A stretch of DNA of 7,581 bases, from assembly GCA_002491115.1 (NCBI GenBank), contig DKVI01000011.1:1756-9336 (forward strand), given 5' to 3'. The stretch is from Lachnospiraceae bacterium UBA7182 (lineage in GTDB: Bacteria > Bacillota > Clostridia > Lachnospirales > Lachnospiraceae). Numbering within the stretch: the stretch's first letter is position 1; each line of letters begins with the position of its first letter. Shown in pieces: positions 1 through 6,656 of this stretch. The translations under genes were made by a program, and so were the position numbers. The notes under the pieces are model-generated. The model made no database searches and was not told the origin of the DNA. It saw only the letters and a list, made by a program, of their open reading frames with translations.

Positions 1-75
1 TCGGGGTCATCTATTTCTCAATCCCATCCGCTACACCCAGCATAAATACCTGCCTTCAGACGCCTTTTGCGGCGC

Positions 76-97
76 AAAATAAAAATATAGCTATATT
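76..97 (-). terminator. Weak terminator-like palindrome plus T-tract after csm5
   Basis: On the minus strand a perfect AT-rich palindrome (AATATAGCTATATT, 97-84) is followed by TTTATTTT (83-76). Position and T-tract would suit the end of the cas operon transcript. The stem is short and almost entirely A-T, so it would be a poor intrinsic terminator by itself. The GC-containing palindrome at 106-119 just before it may contribute. Confidence 0.25.
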
Positions 98-105
98 GCT
101 CCATC

Positions 106-119
106 TTTCAGGCCTGAAA
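106..119. repeat. Perfect 14-bp palindrome TTTCAGGCCTGAAA
   Basis: The sequence is identical to its own reverse complement over 14 bases and stops exactly there on both sides. It lies 8 bases from another perfect 14-bp palindrome (84-97). It could be a protein-binding site or, as RNA, a five-pair stem with a GGCC loop. The function is unknown. Confidence 0.5.
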
Positions 120-124
120 TTGCT

Positions 125-160
125 GTTTTGCAAGGTATTTATGGGGTGCGGCGCAAAATC
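125..160. repeat. 36-bp candidate CRISPR-repeat-like unit, with a shortened copy at 65-80
   Basis: Read on the minus strand the unit starts GATTTTGCG, contains CACCCC and ends GCAAAAC. Known type III-A repeats are often 36 nt, begin with GAT and end in AAAC, so length and ends fit. Its ends are themselves inverted (TTTTGC with GCAAAA). A second copy at 65-80 matches 126-131 joined to 150-159, as if 18 bases had been lost between two TGC triplets. The two shared 3' blocks lie 79 bp apart, a plausible repeat-plus-spacer period for type III-A. Only one full unit is present, and it starts 5 bases after csm5 with no leader, so a real array is not demonstrated. Confidence 0.25.
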
Positions 161-165
161 GGGAT

Positions 166-1278
166 TTATTTAAGAACTTCTATCCTTCCCATCCCCATAT
201 CATATAATTCTCCCCTGTATTTTGTACATTTACATACATGCGGAGCTATTTTTAACGACTTGTTTTTGTAATGCTTATGCTTTTCATAATTCTTTCCCAA
301 TGTTTCTTTCAGTACATGATCAACAGTTTGATAAGCATCCGCTCCAAGTATCGGATATAAAACCGTCTTTGAAAGAAACCCTGCGCCACCTCCCAGCCAT
401 ACGATTCCGGATTCTCTGCTTCCCCTCCGAAATCTTTTATAAAAACTATCATAACAAAGCCTTTGAAATTCTTCAAGCGCTTCCAGAATATCCTTTACAG
501 AATATGGGCATACTTGTGTATCAATCGTCAAATCAAAATATATATTGCTTCCCGGGCATAAAGCCTCCCGCAAGATCGGCAGTGGTTTTTCGCTCCCGTC
601 TAATGTATAATCGACCTTTTGAGTCAAAACCAGTTGCTCTACAGGGATCGGATCACTGTCTCCGATTATAAGGCCTGAAAGATTACAACACACCGCATTC
701 GACTGCCTGACTCCCGGTCTTTCTATTGTATGAAAAGCCTTTTCTTCAAGCTGCGCTGTTTCGTTTGCCAGCGTGTTCCTTCTTCCTCTCGTTGCGTTTG
801 TTTTTATAGCTTTAATAATTTCCATATAATTAGCGCGGTCATGACGTACCTCCCAGACCAATAACGCTGTACGGATCATTCCTTTTATGCTGCTTCCCGG
901 AACATATGGCATTCCATATGAGTCCTTCACAAAACAGCATATCTCTTTGGCGCTGGCTTCTTTTGCAGTTGATGTCAAAAATGCGTCGCCTGCCGACAGT
1001 TCATAGCGTTTCCACGAATTATAATCCTTTTTCTTGTACCCTGATTGTTTTAGCCAGTTTCCCAGAGAATCCCGCTTATTATTCAGCATATAATTAAGGA
1101 ATTCCCGTCCCTTTCCTTTTCTTTGGATATCCGCATAGATACGATGAATGTCCGGGACAATCACAAGCTGATCCCACGGGATATAGATATATTCCTTTTT
1201 GCCAAGTTTTTCACCGCTGCCAATATAAATTGGTGACAACGCTTCTATTTTTACACGATAATGTTCCAGCACTCCCAT
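166..1278 (-). CDS. csm5: Type III-A CRISPR-associated RAMP protein Csm5
   Basis: A 370-residue RAMP-superfamily protein, normal for Csm5, which caps the Csm backbone near the 3' end of the crRNA and helps crRNA maturation. Visible hallmarks are the N-terminal LSPIYIGSGEKLG (residues 14-26), the glycine loop PGSSIKGMIRTAL (127-139), IIGDSDP (204-210), LGGGAG (295-300) and the C-terminal DMGMGRIEV (360-368). The last gene of the operon, it starts only 2 bases after the csm4 stop. A GGGGGTG ribosome site (1290-1284) overlaps the csm4 end, so translation is probably coupled. The frame is intact with a TAA stop at 168-166. Csm5 is the least conserved Csm RAMP, but position and motifs make the call firm. 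Confidence 0.92.
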   Translation of the reverse strand: MGVLEHYRVKIEALSPIYIGSGEKLGKKEYIYIPWDQLVIVPDIHRIYADIQRKGKGREFLNYMLNNKRDSLGNWLKQSGYKKKDYNSWKRYELSAGDAFLTSTAKEASAKEICCFVKDSYGMPYVPGSSIKGMIRTALLVWEVRHDRANYMEIIKAIKTNATRGRRNTLANETAQLEEKAFHTIERPGVRQSNAVCCNLSGLIIGDSDPIPVEQLVLTQKVDYTLDGSEKPLPILREALCPGSNIYFDLTIDTQVCPYSVKDILEALEEFQRLCYDSFYKRFRRGSRESGIVWLGGGAGFLSKTVLYPILGADAYQTVDHVLKETLGKNYEKHKHYKNKSLKIAPHVCKCTKYRGELYDMGMGRIEVLK

Positions 1279-1280
1279 CT

Positions 1281-2189
1281 CTACACCCCCATAAATAACG
1301 GTATTGCATATCGATAGACCGGATGACAGCCTCCTTCAGATACATCATATACCCCGCCTGAAAACCGATTTTCAAAACAGGAGCCGGATGCAAATATATA
1401 CAGGTCTTTTTTTCTCCTGAATTCTTCTGCATACGTATCCGACGCAACAAAACCGGATCTTTTTTCCAGCAGATAGGACGCACCTTCAAGTGCCATCGGC
1501 ATTTCGTCCTCTGTGGGAAGAGCCGCTGAAAGCAGCATAGAATATCTGCCGGATTTTTGAAGACGTTCCAGCAAACACTTATTTTCTTTTCCCTTTTTTA
1601 ATATAAATTTTCCAAGACCAGAAGATTTTTTACCACCTATCCCGCCAAGTGACACAGAGTTCAGCAGTTCCTCTGTTATCTGAATATTTGTATCACTGCA
1701 ATATCCGACAATTATATACAAGCCGTTTCCCTTATTATAATGGTAGGTTCCTACCTGATAGGGAAGCGTCTCTTCATCCCTTCTTACTGCTGCCACTGTT
1801 TTCTGTACAAAAAATCCAAAGTGATCCATTGGATTTTCGTCCAGCTCCATCGTACCTGACATATAGGCTCCCAGTTGCTCCACCGGAAAAAAATTTAGTT
1901 TTTTAAACTTTTTCTTAAGTACGGAGTCTCCTTTTCTGTCAGACTCTATGTACAACATGGGTTTAGGTATCATATACTGATCATTTACATAAGGAAATGC
2001 ATCCGAAAACAATAATTGACCGGAAACAACTGACTGGTAAAATTCTTTCTCCATACCTGCTTTACACGCTTCTATATATAATGCTGAAAATAATGTATCT
2101 GCCCTGAAAGTACAGGCACTGTCATTCAGCATACCCTTTCCAAAATGAACCCCTGTCTGAAATTCCAGTTTATAAATTGAATATTTCAT
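1281..2189 (-). CDS. csm4: Type III-A CRISPR-associated RAMP protein Csm4
   Basis: A 302-residue Cas5-like RAMP protein that binds the 5' handle of the crRNA and contacts Cas10 at the base of the Csm complex. Seen in the sequence are the N-terminal GVHFGKG (13-19), ADTLFSALY (30-38), the glycine-rich loop GGIGGKKSSGLGKF (182-195) and the C-terminal HPVYRYAIPLFMGV (289-302), all usual for Csm4. The start at 2189 is preferred: it has an AGGGA ribosome site (2201-2197) with 7-base spacing, begins with the expected KYSIYKLEF strand, and lies 10 bases after the csm3 stop. The frame is open upstream to an ATG at 2258, but that would overlap csm3 by 59 bases and add 23 residues unlike the family. 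Confidence 0.93.
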   Translation of the reverse strand: MKYSIYKLEFQTGVHFGKGMLNDSACTFRADTLFSALYIEACKAGMEKEFYQSVVSGQLLFSDAFPYVNDQYMIPKPMLYIESDRKGDSVLKKKFKKLNFFPVEQLGAYMSGTMELDENPMDHFGFFVQKTVAAVRRDEETLPYQVGTYHYNKGNGLYIIVGYCSDTNIQITEELLNSVSLGGIGGKKSSGLGKFILKKGKENKCLLERLQKSGRYSMLLSAALPTEDEMPMALEGASYLLEKRSGFVASDTYAEEFRRKKDLYIFASGSCFENRFSGGVYDVSEGGCHPVYRYAIPLFMGV

Positions 2190-2199
2190 AGATTTTTCC

Positions 2200-2859
2200 C
2201 TACACATCTCCAAGTTGTTTTCTGCATTCTTCCAGTAAACCATCCGGTACTTCTCCAACCACTACGTCCGCAGAAAGATTATAAAATTTCACTTTTCCAT
2301 AACCGCGGGATCCGTTACCGCCCAGATAATCATATTGCAAAAGCCTTAAACCGTCCCGGAGAATCTGAAAATCCTGTCTCATTGTCGCTTCATCCGACAC
2401 TTCATATATAATACTCAGCGGAAATTTGGCGCCGCGTACAATACGTTCAATCTGTCTTGGATTTGCCACAGCTGTCGTCCGTTTGATACTGTTTTCAAAT
2501 TTAATCTCTGTAGGACTCGTAAGTCCCTGATTCTTTAGTTCCTCCCAGTTTTCCATCATCATATCTGAAAACAAAACCCGGCTGACCTGTACATGGTTCT
2601 TCTTTGCGCTGCCAAACAGGCTGGTTAAACATTCTGCATCATCATCCGGATTTTCTGCCACAGAAGTATTATACTGCTTTGCAAGCAGTGACCGCATCTT
2701 CCCTTTTAAACTGCTGCCTGGAATCATTGGATGATTTGTCCTTACATCTTTGATAACCGGAGAATCTACCGCACCAATAGCAGAGAACGCAGAGGAACCT
2801 CCAATGTGCATACCTGTAACTACTTCTATCGTTCCACTAATCTGAATTTTTGCAAACAT
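2200..2859 (-). CDS. csm3: Type III-A CRISPR-associated RAMP protein Csm3 (target-RNA endonuclease)
   Basis: A 219-residue Cas7-family protein, the usual Csm3 length. Several copies form the crRNA-bound filament, and each cuts the paired target RNA at 6-nt intervals. The catalytic aspartate expected in the loop near residue 32 is present in GAVDSPVIKD (29-38, Asp32), so RNase activity is predicted. Also seen are the N-terminal ISGTIEVVTGMHIGG (7-21), PGSSLKGKMRSLL (47-59) and the C-terminal glycine loop YLGGNGSRGYGKV (178-190). A perfect AGGAGG ribosome site (2872-2867), 7 bases before the ATG, overlaps the csm2 stop. This is the strongest ribosome site of the operon and fits the need for several Csm3 copies per complex. 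Confidence 0.96.
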   Translation of the reverse strand: MFAKIQISGTIEVVTGMHIGGSSAFSAIGAVDSPVIKDVRTNHPMIPGSSLKGKMRSLLAKQYNTSVAENPDDDAECLTSLFGSAKKNHVQVSRVLFSDMMMENWEELKNQGLTSPTEIKFENSIKRTTAVANPRQIERIVRGAKFPLSIIYEVSDEATMRQDFQILRDGLRLLQYDYLGGNGSRGYGKVKFYNLSADVVVGEVPDGLLEECRKQLGDV

Positions 2860-2864
2860 ATATT

Positions 2865-2872
2865 ATCCTCCT
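2865..2872 (-). promoter_or_regulatory. Strong Shine-Dalgarno of csm3
   Basis: AGGAGGAT on the minus strand is complementary to the 16S rRNA tail over its length. It overlaps the csm2 stop codon and fixes the csm3 start at 2859. Confidence 0.8.
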
Positions 2873-3269
2873 ACGCATCTTTGTCTTCAACAAGAAATTT
2901 TCTGTAAGCAACCAGTGCCTCCATATACCTGCTGAACAAAATATACTGTTTTCTGTTTCCTTTAATCTCGTCCAGATGTTCTAATATAGCCGCTGTTTTG
3001 ACAAATCTTTTTACAGAATCTTCCCTCCCTGCTTCATAAACGATCCGTACTTTCAGATAATTAATCCTTCCCTTGATATCTTCTGACAGATGTTCATTTG
3101 GGTCATTTTGCACTTCATTGTAAATCTCTGCCGTCATGGCAAGAAGATTTCTGATCTTAGATGTCGTAACAACTAGCAGCGGCTTATGATTTCTCTCGTT
3201 AACCTGGGATTTTAATTTCTTAATTGCCTCTTCTGCCAGTTCCACATAATTGTTTTCATCCAGTTTCAT
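2871..3269 (-). CDS. csm2: Type III-A CRISPR-associated small subunit Csm2
   Basis: A 132-residue, largely helical and charged protein of the Csm2 small-subunit family. It lines the crRNA-target duplex as several copies along the Csm3 filament and has no catalytic site. Recognisable parts are TTSKIRNLLAM (35-45), YLKVRIVYEAGR (71-82), VKRFVK (86-91) and the C-terminal YMEALVAYRKF (115-125). The start at 3269 is chosen because its ATG overlaps the cas10 stop as ATGA and has a GAGGAGG ribosome site (3283-3277) with 7-base spacing. The open frame extends upstream to 3356, but that part is antisense-like shadow within cas10. The 4-base overlap implies translational coupling to cas10. Confidence 0.93.
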   Translation of the reverse strand: MKLDENNYVELAEEAIKKLKSQVNERNHKPLLVVTTSKIRNLLAMTAEIYNEVQNDPNEHLSEDIKGRINYLKVRIVYEAGREDSVKRFVKTAAILEHLDEIKGNRKQYILFSRYMEALVAYRKFLVEDKDA

Positions 3270-5575
3270 TGGTTTTCCTCCTCGTCTCTTGTCAAATACA
3301 CATACAGATAGATTGCTGTAATCAGTCTTCTGCGAACTTCCGGGGTTGTCCTCCATTCATACATTTTTCCGGAAAAATGACGGTAAGCCTCTCTTTGTTC
3401 TTCTTTGCCCCCCGCATCCGGCTCCATGCGTGAGAGCAGATACACATATCTGGCTGTATTGATTTTTTCTTCACTGTCACGCAAAAGTTCCAACAGATGA
3501 TAGAGGAATGCCTTGCCGTGATTCTCTGATACGGTAAAAAAAGTATCTGTCAGGCGGAACTTTTCTTCCAGAACATCCTTTATAAAACAGTCCCAGCCAT
3601 ACATTCCCTTTTCCTCAAAGACTGTAACGGCATTTTTACCGTCATGTTCTTTTGCTCTTTCCTCCAATGCCGCAACTTCTTTCGCCATCACGTTGACAGG
3701 ATATCCGGAAGGGTATATCCCGATCCCTCCTGATATGGTCAATGTTCCCTGTGTAAAACGGTTCAATGCACGATGCAGGTCAATAAACGCGTCAATCACT
3801 TCATTCCATGCTCCCACAAGAAACACATCGTCCCCTCCTGAATATACAATCGTAATATTTCTTTTACCGCCACTGCTTAAATAATGTGATTGTCCTCTCT
3901 CAAGAAGTCCGTTGATATGTTTTTTAAAAAACATAGACAATTGACGGGACAAAGCAGCCGTGCGGGATAAAGTTACATAACGGTCATCCCCATTTGTCCG
4001 TTGAAATCCGTTTACAAAAGTGTTTCCCAGATTATCCACGTCTGCCCGTAAAATTCCTACCCGTTTTACACCTTTCGCTTTTTGGGCAAATTCTTCAAAA
4101 CTGTCTCCTGTCGTATAATCTCCGATCCAGAGTTTTGTTGTTACGTGCTTTCCTGTATATATTTCATTTTTTGTATAAGACCGCACATAACTTTCGCTTT
4201 CCATCCTTTTCAACAATTGCTGTTTATGACCCGCCACCAGATATTTTCCGCCAGGAAGCGGCAGACTTCCTTCTTCGAATCTGTCAAGTACTGTAAAAAA
4301 GTCCTGATATAAGACAGATGATGCCATTTGTTCCATAGCTGCACATACGGGACATCTGTTTTCCTCATCTATTTTTCCCATCCGGCGGCAGATCGAACAT
4401 TCTCTTTCCCCTTTATGTCTTGCTGCGTTCAGCGCTATAATCTCTTCTGCCTCATATCGATGACCTTTTTTCTTTGATATAATCCGGGAAATTTCCCTGT
4501 ATAATTCCGAGTAACTTCCCGCAGGTTCATTTTGCAGATCCTTCGCGCTGCAAGGTGCGTACCCCCCTGCCACATACAAAGCATTCCCATATGTGTCTAA
4601 AAACCATCTGTTCACCGATTTCTCCTGGTCTTCTAATACCTGACACACAGTTTTGGTATTTGGCAGCAACAGATAGCAATGTCCGCCTCCCGAGTAAATT
4701 AGATTGGCCCTGCAAAGCGACAGTTTTCCAAGCAGCTCATCAATCATATGCTCCATGAGAATTTCAAGATAAAAGCTTCTTGCCCGTAGTCCCCGCAACG
4801 CTCCTTTACTGCTGATCGTGTAAATAAAATCCTGAATCCCGGATATATCCATAGAATATAAAAGGAACATTTTTTCGCTGTAAGCTTTGTCTGCTTTATC
4901 AAATAACTTTTCCTTATAAAAACATTCTCCCTGATCCGCAAGATACTGTTCCACACAAAGGGCAATCGCTGCTGTTATTTTCAAATGGTCATAAAGGGAA
5001 ATATCTGCAAGCTCCCTTCTTGACGTAGAGGACGGAATATACGACAGATTCGCCTCTAAAATAGAGAGCAGCGAATTCAGATATTCTTCAGAGTAGTAAA
5101 TCCCCTTTAGATTATCTTTCATGTTTCGGACAACATTTGTGTAAAAATCCGCATTCATCTTCACTTTTTCTTCCGTCGGATATACATCTTCCAGTTCATC
5201 GTTCAATATTTGCATGGCATAGTGACTATGTCCCTGATTCCCATTTAAAATATTAAAAACACTATCCAGCGGAACCTGTCTGTCAAATCCATCCTCTGCC
5301 TCCTGCCGTTCCCTTCGATCTGCCGCTGCCGCAATATTATCTGCATAATAGGTAATATACGCATAATCATCCTGCGGAATCGGGGCATTTTTTAGATAGC
5401 TGCCATGATGAAAGTACACACAGTTTAGAATAACGTCATCCTGAATACCAGCTTCCGCTTTTAGAAAAGCAGCCCCGCTTTGACTGTGGTTTCTTCCGTC
5501 TCCGCTTCTGTAAACTACTTTTCCGATATCATGCAGCATACTTCCAATCGCCAATTTAATCTGTTTCTCTGTCAC
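3266..5575 (-). CDS. cas10: Type III-A CRISPR-associated protein Cas10/Csm1 (HD nuclease and cyclic-oligoadenylate synthase)
   Basis: A 769-residue large subunit of the Csm complex. In order: an N-terminal HD domain with MLHDIGK (13-19; His15, Asp16) and FHHGSYL (55-61), expected to cut ssDNA; a first palm domain with YSGGGH (294-299), the usual degenerate motif; a zinc finger of two CxxC pairs (Cys393/396 and 408/411); a second palm domain with ILRADVDNLG (508-517) and YSGGDDVF (578-585), where GGDD is the catalytic cyclase motif; and a helical C-terminal domain. Both active sites look intact, so target-RNA-triggered DNase and ATP-to-cyclic-oligoadenylate activities are predicted. The start is a GTG (5575-5573) behind AGGGGGA (5588-5582). 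The gene overlaps the cas6 end by 20 bases and the csm2 start by 4. Confidence 0.96.
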   Translation of the reverse strand: MTEKQIKLAIGSMLHDIGKVVYRSGDGRNHSQSGAAFLKAEAGIQDDVILNCVYFHHGSYLKNAPIPQDDYAYITYYADNIAAAADRRERQEAEDGFDRQVPLDSVFNILNGNQGHSHYAMQILNDELEDVYPTEEKVKMNADFYTNVVRNMKDNLKGIYYSEEYLNSLLSILEANLSYIPSSTSRRELADISLYDHLKITAAIALCVEQYLADQGECFYKEKLFDKADKAYSEKMFLLYSMDISGIQDFIYTISSKGALRGLRARSFYLEILMEHMIDELLGKLSLCRANLIYSGGGHCYLLLPNTKTVCQVLEDQEKSVNRWFLDTYGNALYVAGGYAPCSAKDLQNEPAGSYSELYREISRIISKKKGHRYEAEEIIALNAARHKGERECSICRRMGKIDEENRCPVCAAMEQMASSVLYQDFFTVLDRFEEGSLPLPGGKYLVAGHKQQLLKRMESESYVRSYTKNEIYTGKHVTTKLWIGDYTTGDSFEEFAQKAKGVKRVGILRADVDNLGNTFVNGFQRTNGDDRYVTLSRTAALSRQLSMFFKKHINGLLERGQSHYLSSGGKRNITIVYSGGDDVFLVGAWNEVIDAFIDLHRALNRFTQGTLTISGGIGIYPSGYPVNVMAKEVAALEERAKEHDGKNAVTVFEEKGMYGWDCFIKDVLEEKFRLTDTFFTVSENHGKAFLYHLLELLRDSEEKINTARYVYLLSRMEPDAGGKEEQREAYRHFSGKMYEWRTTPEVRRRLITAIYLYVYLTRDEEENQ

Positions 5576-6326
5576 GCTTTTTCCCCCTTTTTTCCATAAT
5601 GCGGATTGCTCCCATCCCTAACGATGTCTTTATCCCTATGCCAGAATAAGTTCCAAACTGAAATAAAAGATTAGCAAAATTCGCCATAGTCTGCGTTCCC
5701 TTTAATCTTACAGTAATTTTCCCAATAAATGACGGAATCCTGACTCCCTCCAGATGAAACCGGGTACTTTTCAGATCATAATGTTTTATTTCTGAATTTG
5801 CACATAATTCACTGAGCGTTTCTTCATCGTACAGACATTCATCCTTTACTGCCGAATCATATTTATTCATAAGACTCTGATAAATACAGCGTATATCCGG
5901 ATAAAACAGATATTTCCCCTGTTGCCTGAAAGCGGTTGGCGTAACAAAATGTATCTGTACATACCGATCCGCCTCCATGTGGTAAAACTGATCCACAAGT
6001 TCCTTATAAGAATATTTATATAAATTCTGACATTCGACTGGTATCACTAATCCCCTTTTTTGAATGTTTATACAATTTGTTTCCAATAGTGATTTATTAA
6101 AAATAGCACCCGCCGCATCCTGGTTAAGCACGTTAATCACCCAATACCATCTTTGCTCTCTGTATTCTAAATGCTGTGCATATGGGTGGAGCTGGGACTG
6201 ATGCAGAAAAGACACATATTCGCAGGAAATATATTCCATCAGAACGCCATGAAAGAGGGAGGACATCTGGTATGACAATGTCTCCTGACAGTTAAGTTTT
6301 ATTTCCAGTCTGGCTAGTATACTCAT
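5556..6326 (-). CDS. cas6: CRISPR-associated endoribonuclease Cas6
   Basis: A 256-residue Cas6-family protein, which cuts the CRISPR precursor RNA within each repeat to give crRNAs with an 8-nt 5' handle. Seen are an N-terminal ferredoxin-like region with SLFHGVLMEYIS (23-34), a short LHPYAQ motif (46-51) whose His47 sits where Cas6 enzymes carry the conserved catalytic-region histidine, and the C-terminal glycine-rich loop GTYSGIGIKTSLGMGA (225-240) typical of the family. It is the first gene of the operon. Its ATG at 6326 follows AAAGGAA (6337-6331) at rather short spacing. Its last 20 bases overlap the start of cas10, whose ribosome site lies inside cas6. The catalytic residue assignment is by position only. 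Confidence 0.92.
   Translation of the reverse strand: MSILARLEIKLNCQETLSYQMSSLFHGVLMEYISCEYVSFLHQSQLHPYAQHLEYREQRWYWVINVLNQDAAGAIFNKSLLETNCINIQKRGLVIPVECQNLYKYSYKELVDQFYHMEADRYVQIHFVTPTAFRQQGKYLFYPDIRCIYQSLMNKYDSAVKDECLYDEETLSELCANSEIKHYDLKSTRFHLEGVRIPSFIGKITVRLKGTQTMANFANLLFQFGTYSGIGIKTSLGMGAIRIMEKRGKKRDRETD
5582..5588 (-). promoter_or_regulatory. Ribosome site fixing the GTG start of cas10
   Basis: AGGGGGA on the minus strand lies within the last codons of cas6, with 6 bases between it and the GTG at 5575. It is the reason for accepting the non-ATG start of cas10, which also places the HD motif at the usual distance from the N-terminus. Confidence 0.65.
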
Positions 6327-6366
6327 ACGGTTCCTTTATTCACTTCTATCTACACAAAAGATTTAC

Positions 6367-6397
6367 ATAATATTGTTTTCACTGTTTCTAATTCCAA
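6367..6397 (-). promoter_or_regulatory. Weak candidate promoter of the cas operon
   Basis: On the minus strand, TTGGAA (6397-6392, 4 of 6 to consensus) and TATTAT (6372-6367, 5 of 6) are separated by 19 bases, and the -10 lies about 40 bases before cas6. The spacing is longer than ideal and similar matches are easy to find in AT-rich DNA, so this is only the best of several poor choices. Confidence 0.22.
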
Positions 6398-6522
6398 TAA
6401 ATACCATACCATAATTCTTCCATTTCTACAAGTATATTACAGTTTTCGTGGCATTTCTCATTGCTTCCCGGTATGATTTTCAGACACGGCCACAGGATCC
6501 AAATATTATTTTGAAATATTCA

Positions 6523-6551
6523 TTGCATAATAGAAAGAAATATGCTAAAGT
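6523..6551 (+). promoter_or_regulatory. Possible upstream second promoter for the Rpn-family gene
   Basis: TTGCAT (6523-6528), a 17-base spacer and TAAAGT (6546-6551) preceded by TGC give an extended -10 type promoter. It would add a leader of about 100 bases. It is clearly weaker than the promoter at 6610-6638. Confidence 0.3.
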
Positions 6552-6609
6552 ATATATATCCCACTCAAATATCTGGTAGCAGCCGCCATGTTTCAGTGAC
6601 TTTGGACTG

Positions 6610-6638
6610 TTGATTTTAGCATCAAAATCGAATATAAT
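6610..6638 (+). promoter_or_regulatory. Near-consensus sigma-A promoter of the Rpn-family gene
   Basis: TTGATT (6610-6615, 4 of 6) and a perfect TATAAT (6633-6638) are separated by the ideal 17 bases. Transcription would start near 6645, leaving a very short leader before the ATG at 6657. The spacer and the -35 contain an inverted repeat, GATTTT (6612-6617) with AAAATC (6624-6629), which could be an operator. Confidence 0.7.
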
Positions 6639-6656
6639 AGAAAGGAAAGCAGAAGG

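Larger units (their letters stand above)
28..151. repeat. Long imperfect inverted repeat (possible MITE-like or structured RNA element)
   Basis: The left arm 28-53 pairs with the right arm 130-151. The core is a perfect 10-bp match (ATAAATACCT at 42-51 against AGGTATTTAT at 133-142). With small bulges at 32, 35, 39-41 and 132 about 21 pairs can form, including CCGC at 28-31 with GCGG at 148-151. The enclosed segment carries three smaller palindromes or hairpins, so the whole could fold as a multi-branched structure. I see no clear target-site duplication next to the arms, and no transposase is encoded inside. Whether it acts as DNA or RNA is unknown. Confidence 0.55.
1..165. other. Non-coding, repeat- and palindrome-rich region downstream of csm5
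   Basis: No convincing reading frame is present. The stretch holds a long inverted repeat (arms 28-53 and 130-151), a hairpin at 65-79, perfect palindromes at 84-97 and 106-119, and a 13-bp direct repeat (TGCGGCGCAAAAT at 68-80 and 147-159). It begins right after the csm5 stop, so it is either the transcript end of the cas operon, the edge of a CRISPR array extending beyond position 1, or a small mobile or structured element. Bases 1-27 show nothing recognisable. Confidence 0.7.
6327..6656. other. Divergent intergenic region between cas6 and the Rpn-family gene
   Basis: This 330-base AT-rich stretch contains no credible gene or tRNA. It must hold the start of the leftward cas operon and of the rightward nuclease gene. 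The rightward promoter near 6610-6638 is clear. For the cas operon I see only a weak candidate on the minus strand: TTGGAA (6397-6392) and TATTAT (6372-6367) with a long 19-base spacer. No CRISPR repeats are visible here. A repeated AAATATT (6501-6507 and 6514-6520) is probably just AT-richness. Confidence 0.6.

Noticed and set aside
28..160. A definite CRISPR array after csm5
   Set aside because: Only one full candidate repeat is visible, and the second copy lacks 18 internal bases. It is reported as a hypothesis instead of an array.
222..671. Plus-strand open frame of 149 codons across csm5
   Set aside because: It lies antisense within the well-supported csm5 gene, has no convincing ribosome site, and its translation resembles no protein I know.
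2190..2258. Upstream ATG of the csm4 frame at 2258
   Set aside because: It would overlap csm3 by 59 bases and add residues not seen in Csm4. The ATG at 2189 has the ribosome site and the expected N-terminal strand.
3270..3356. Upstream extension of csm2 to 3356
   Set aside because: The extension lies in another frame of cas10. The ATGA overlap with GAGGAGG at 3269 is the standard coupled start and gives the normal Csm2 length.
6327..6656. CRISPR array or leader upstream of cas6
   Set aside because: No repeated units of 25-40 bases at regular spacing are present; only short AT-rich matches recur.
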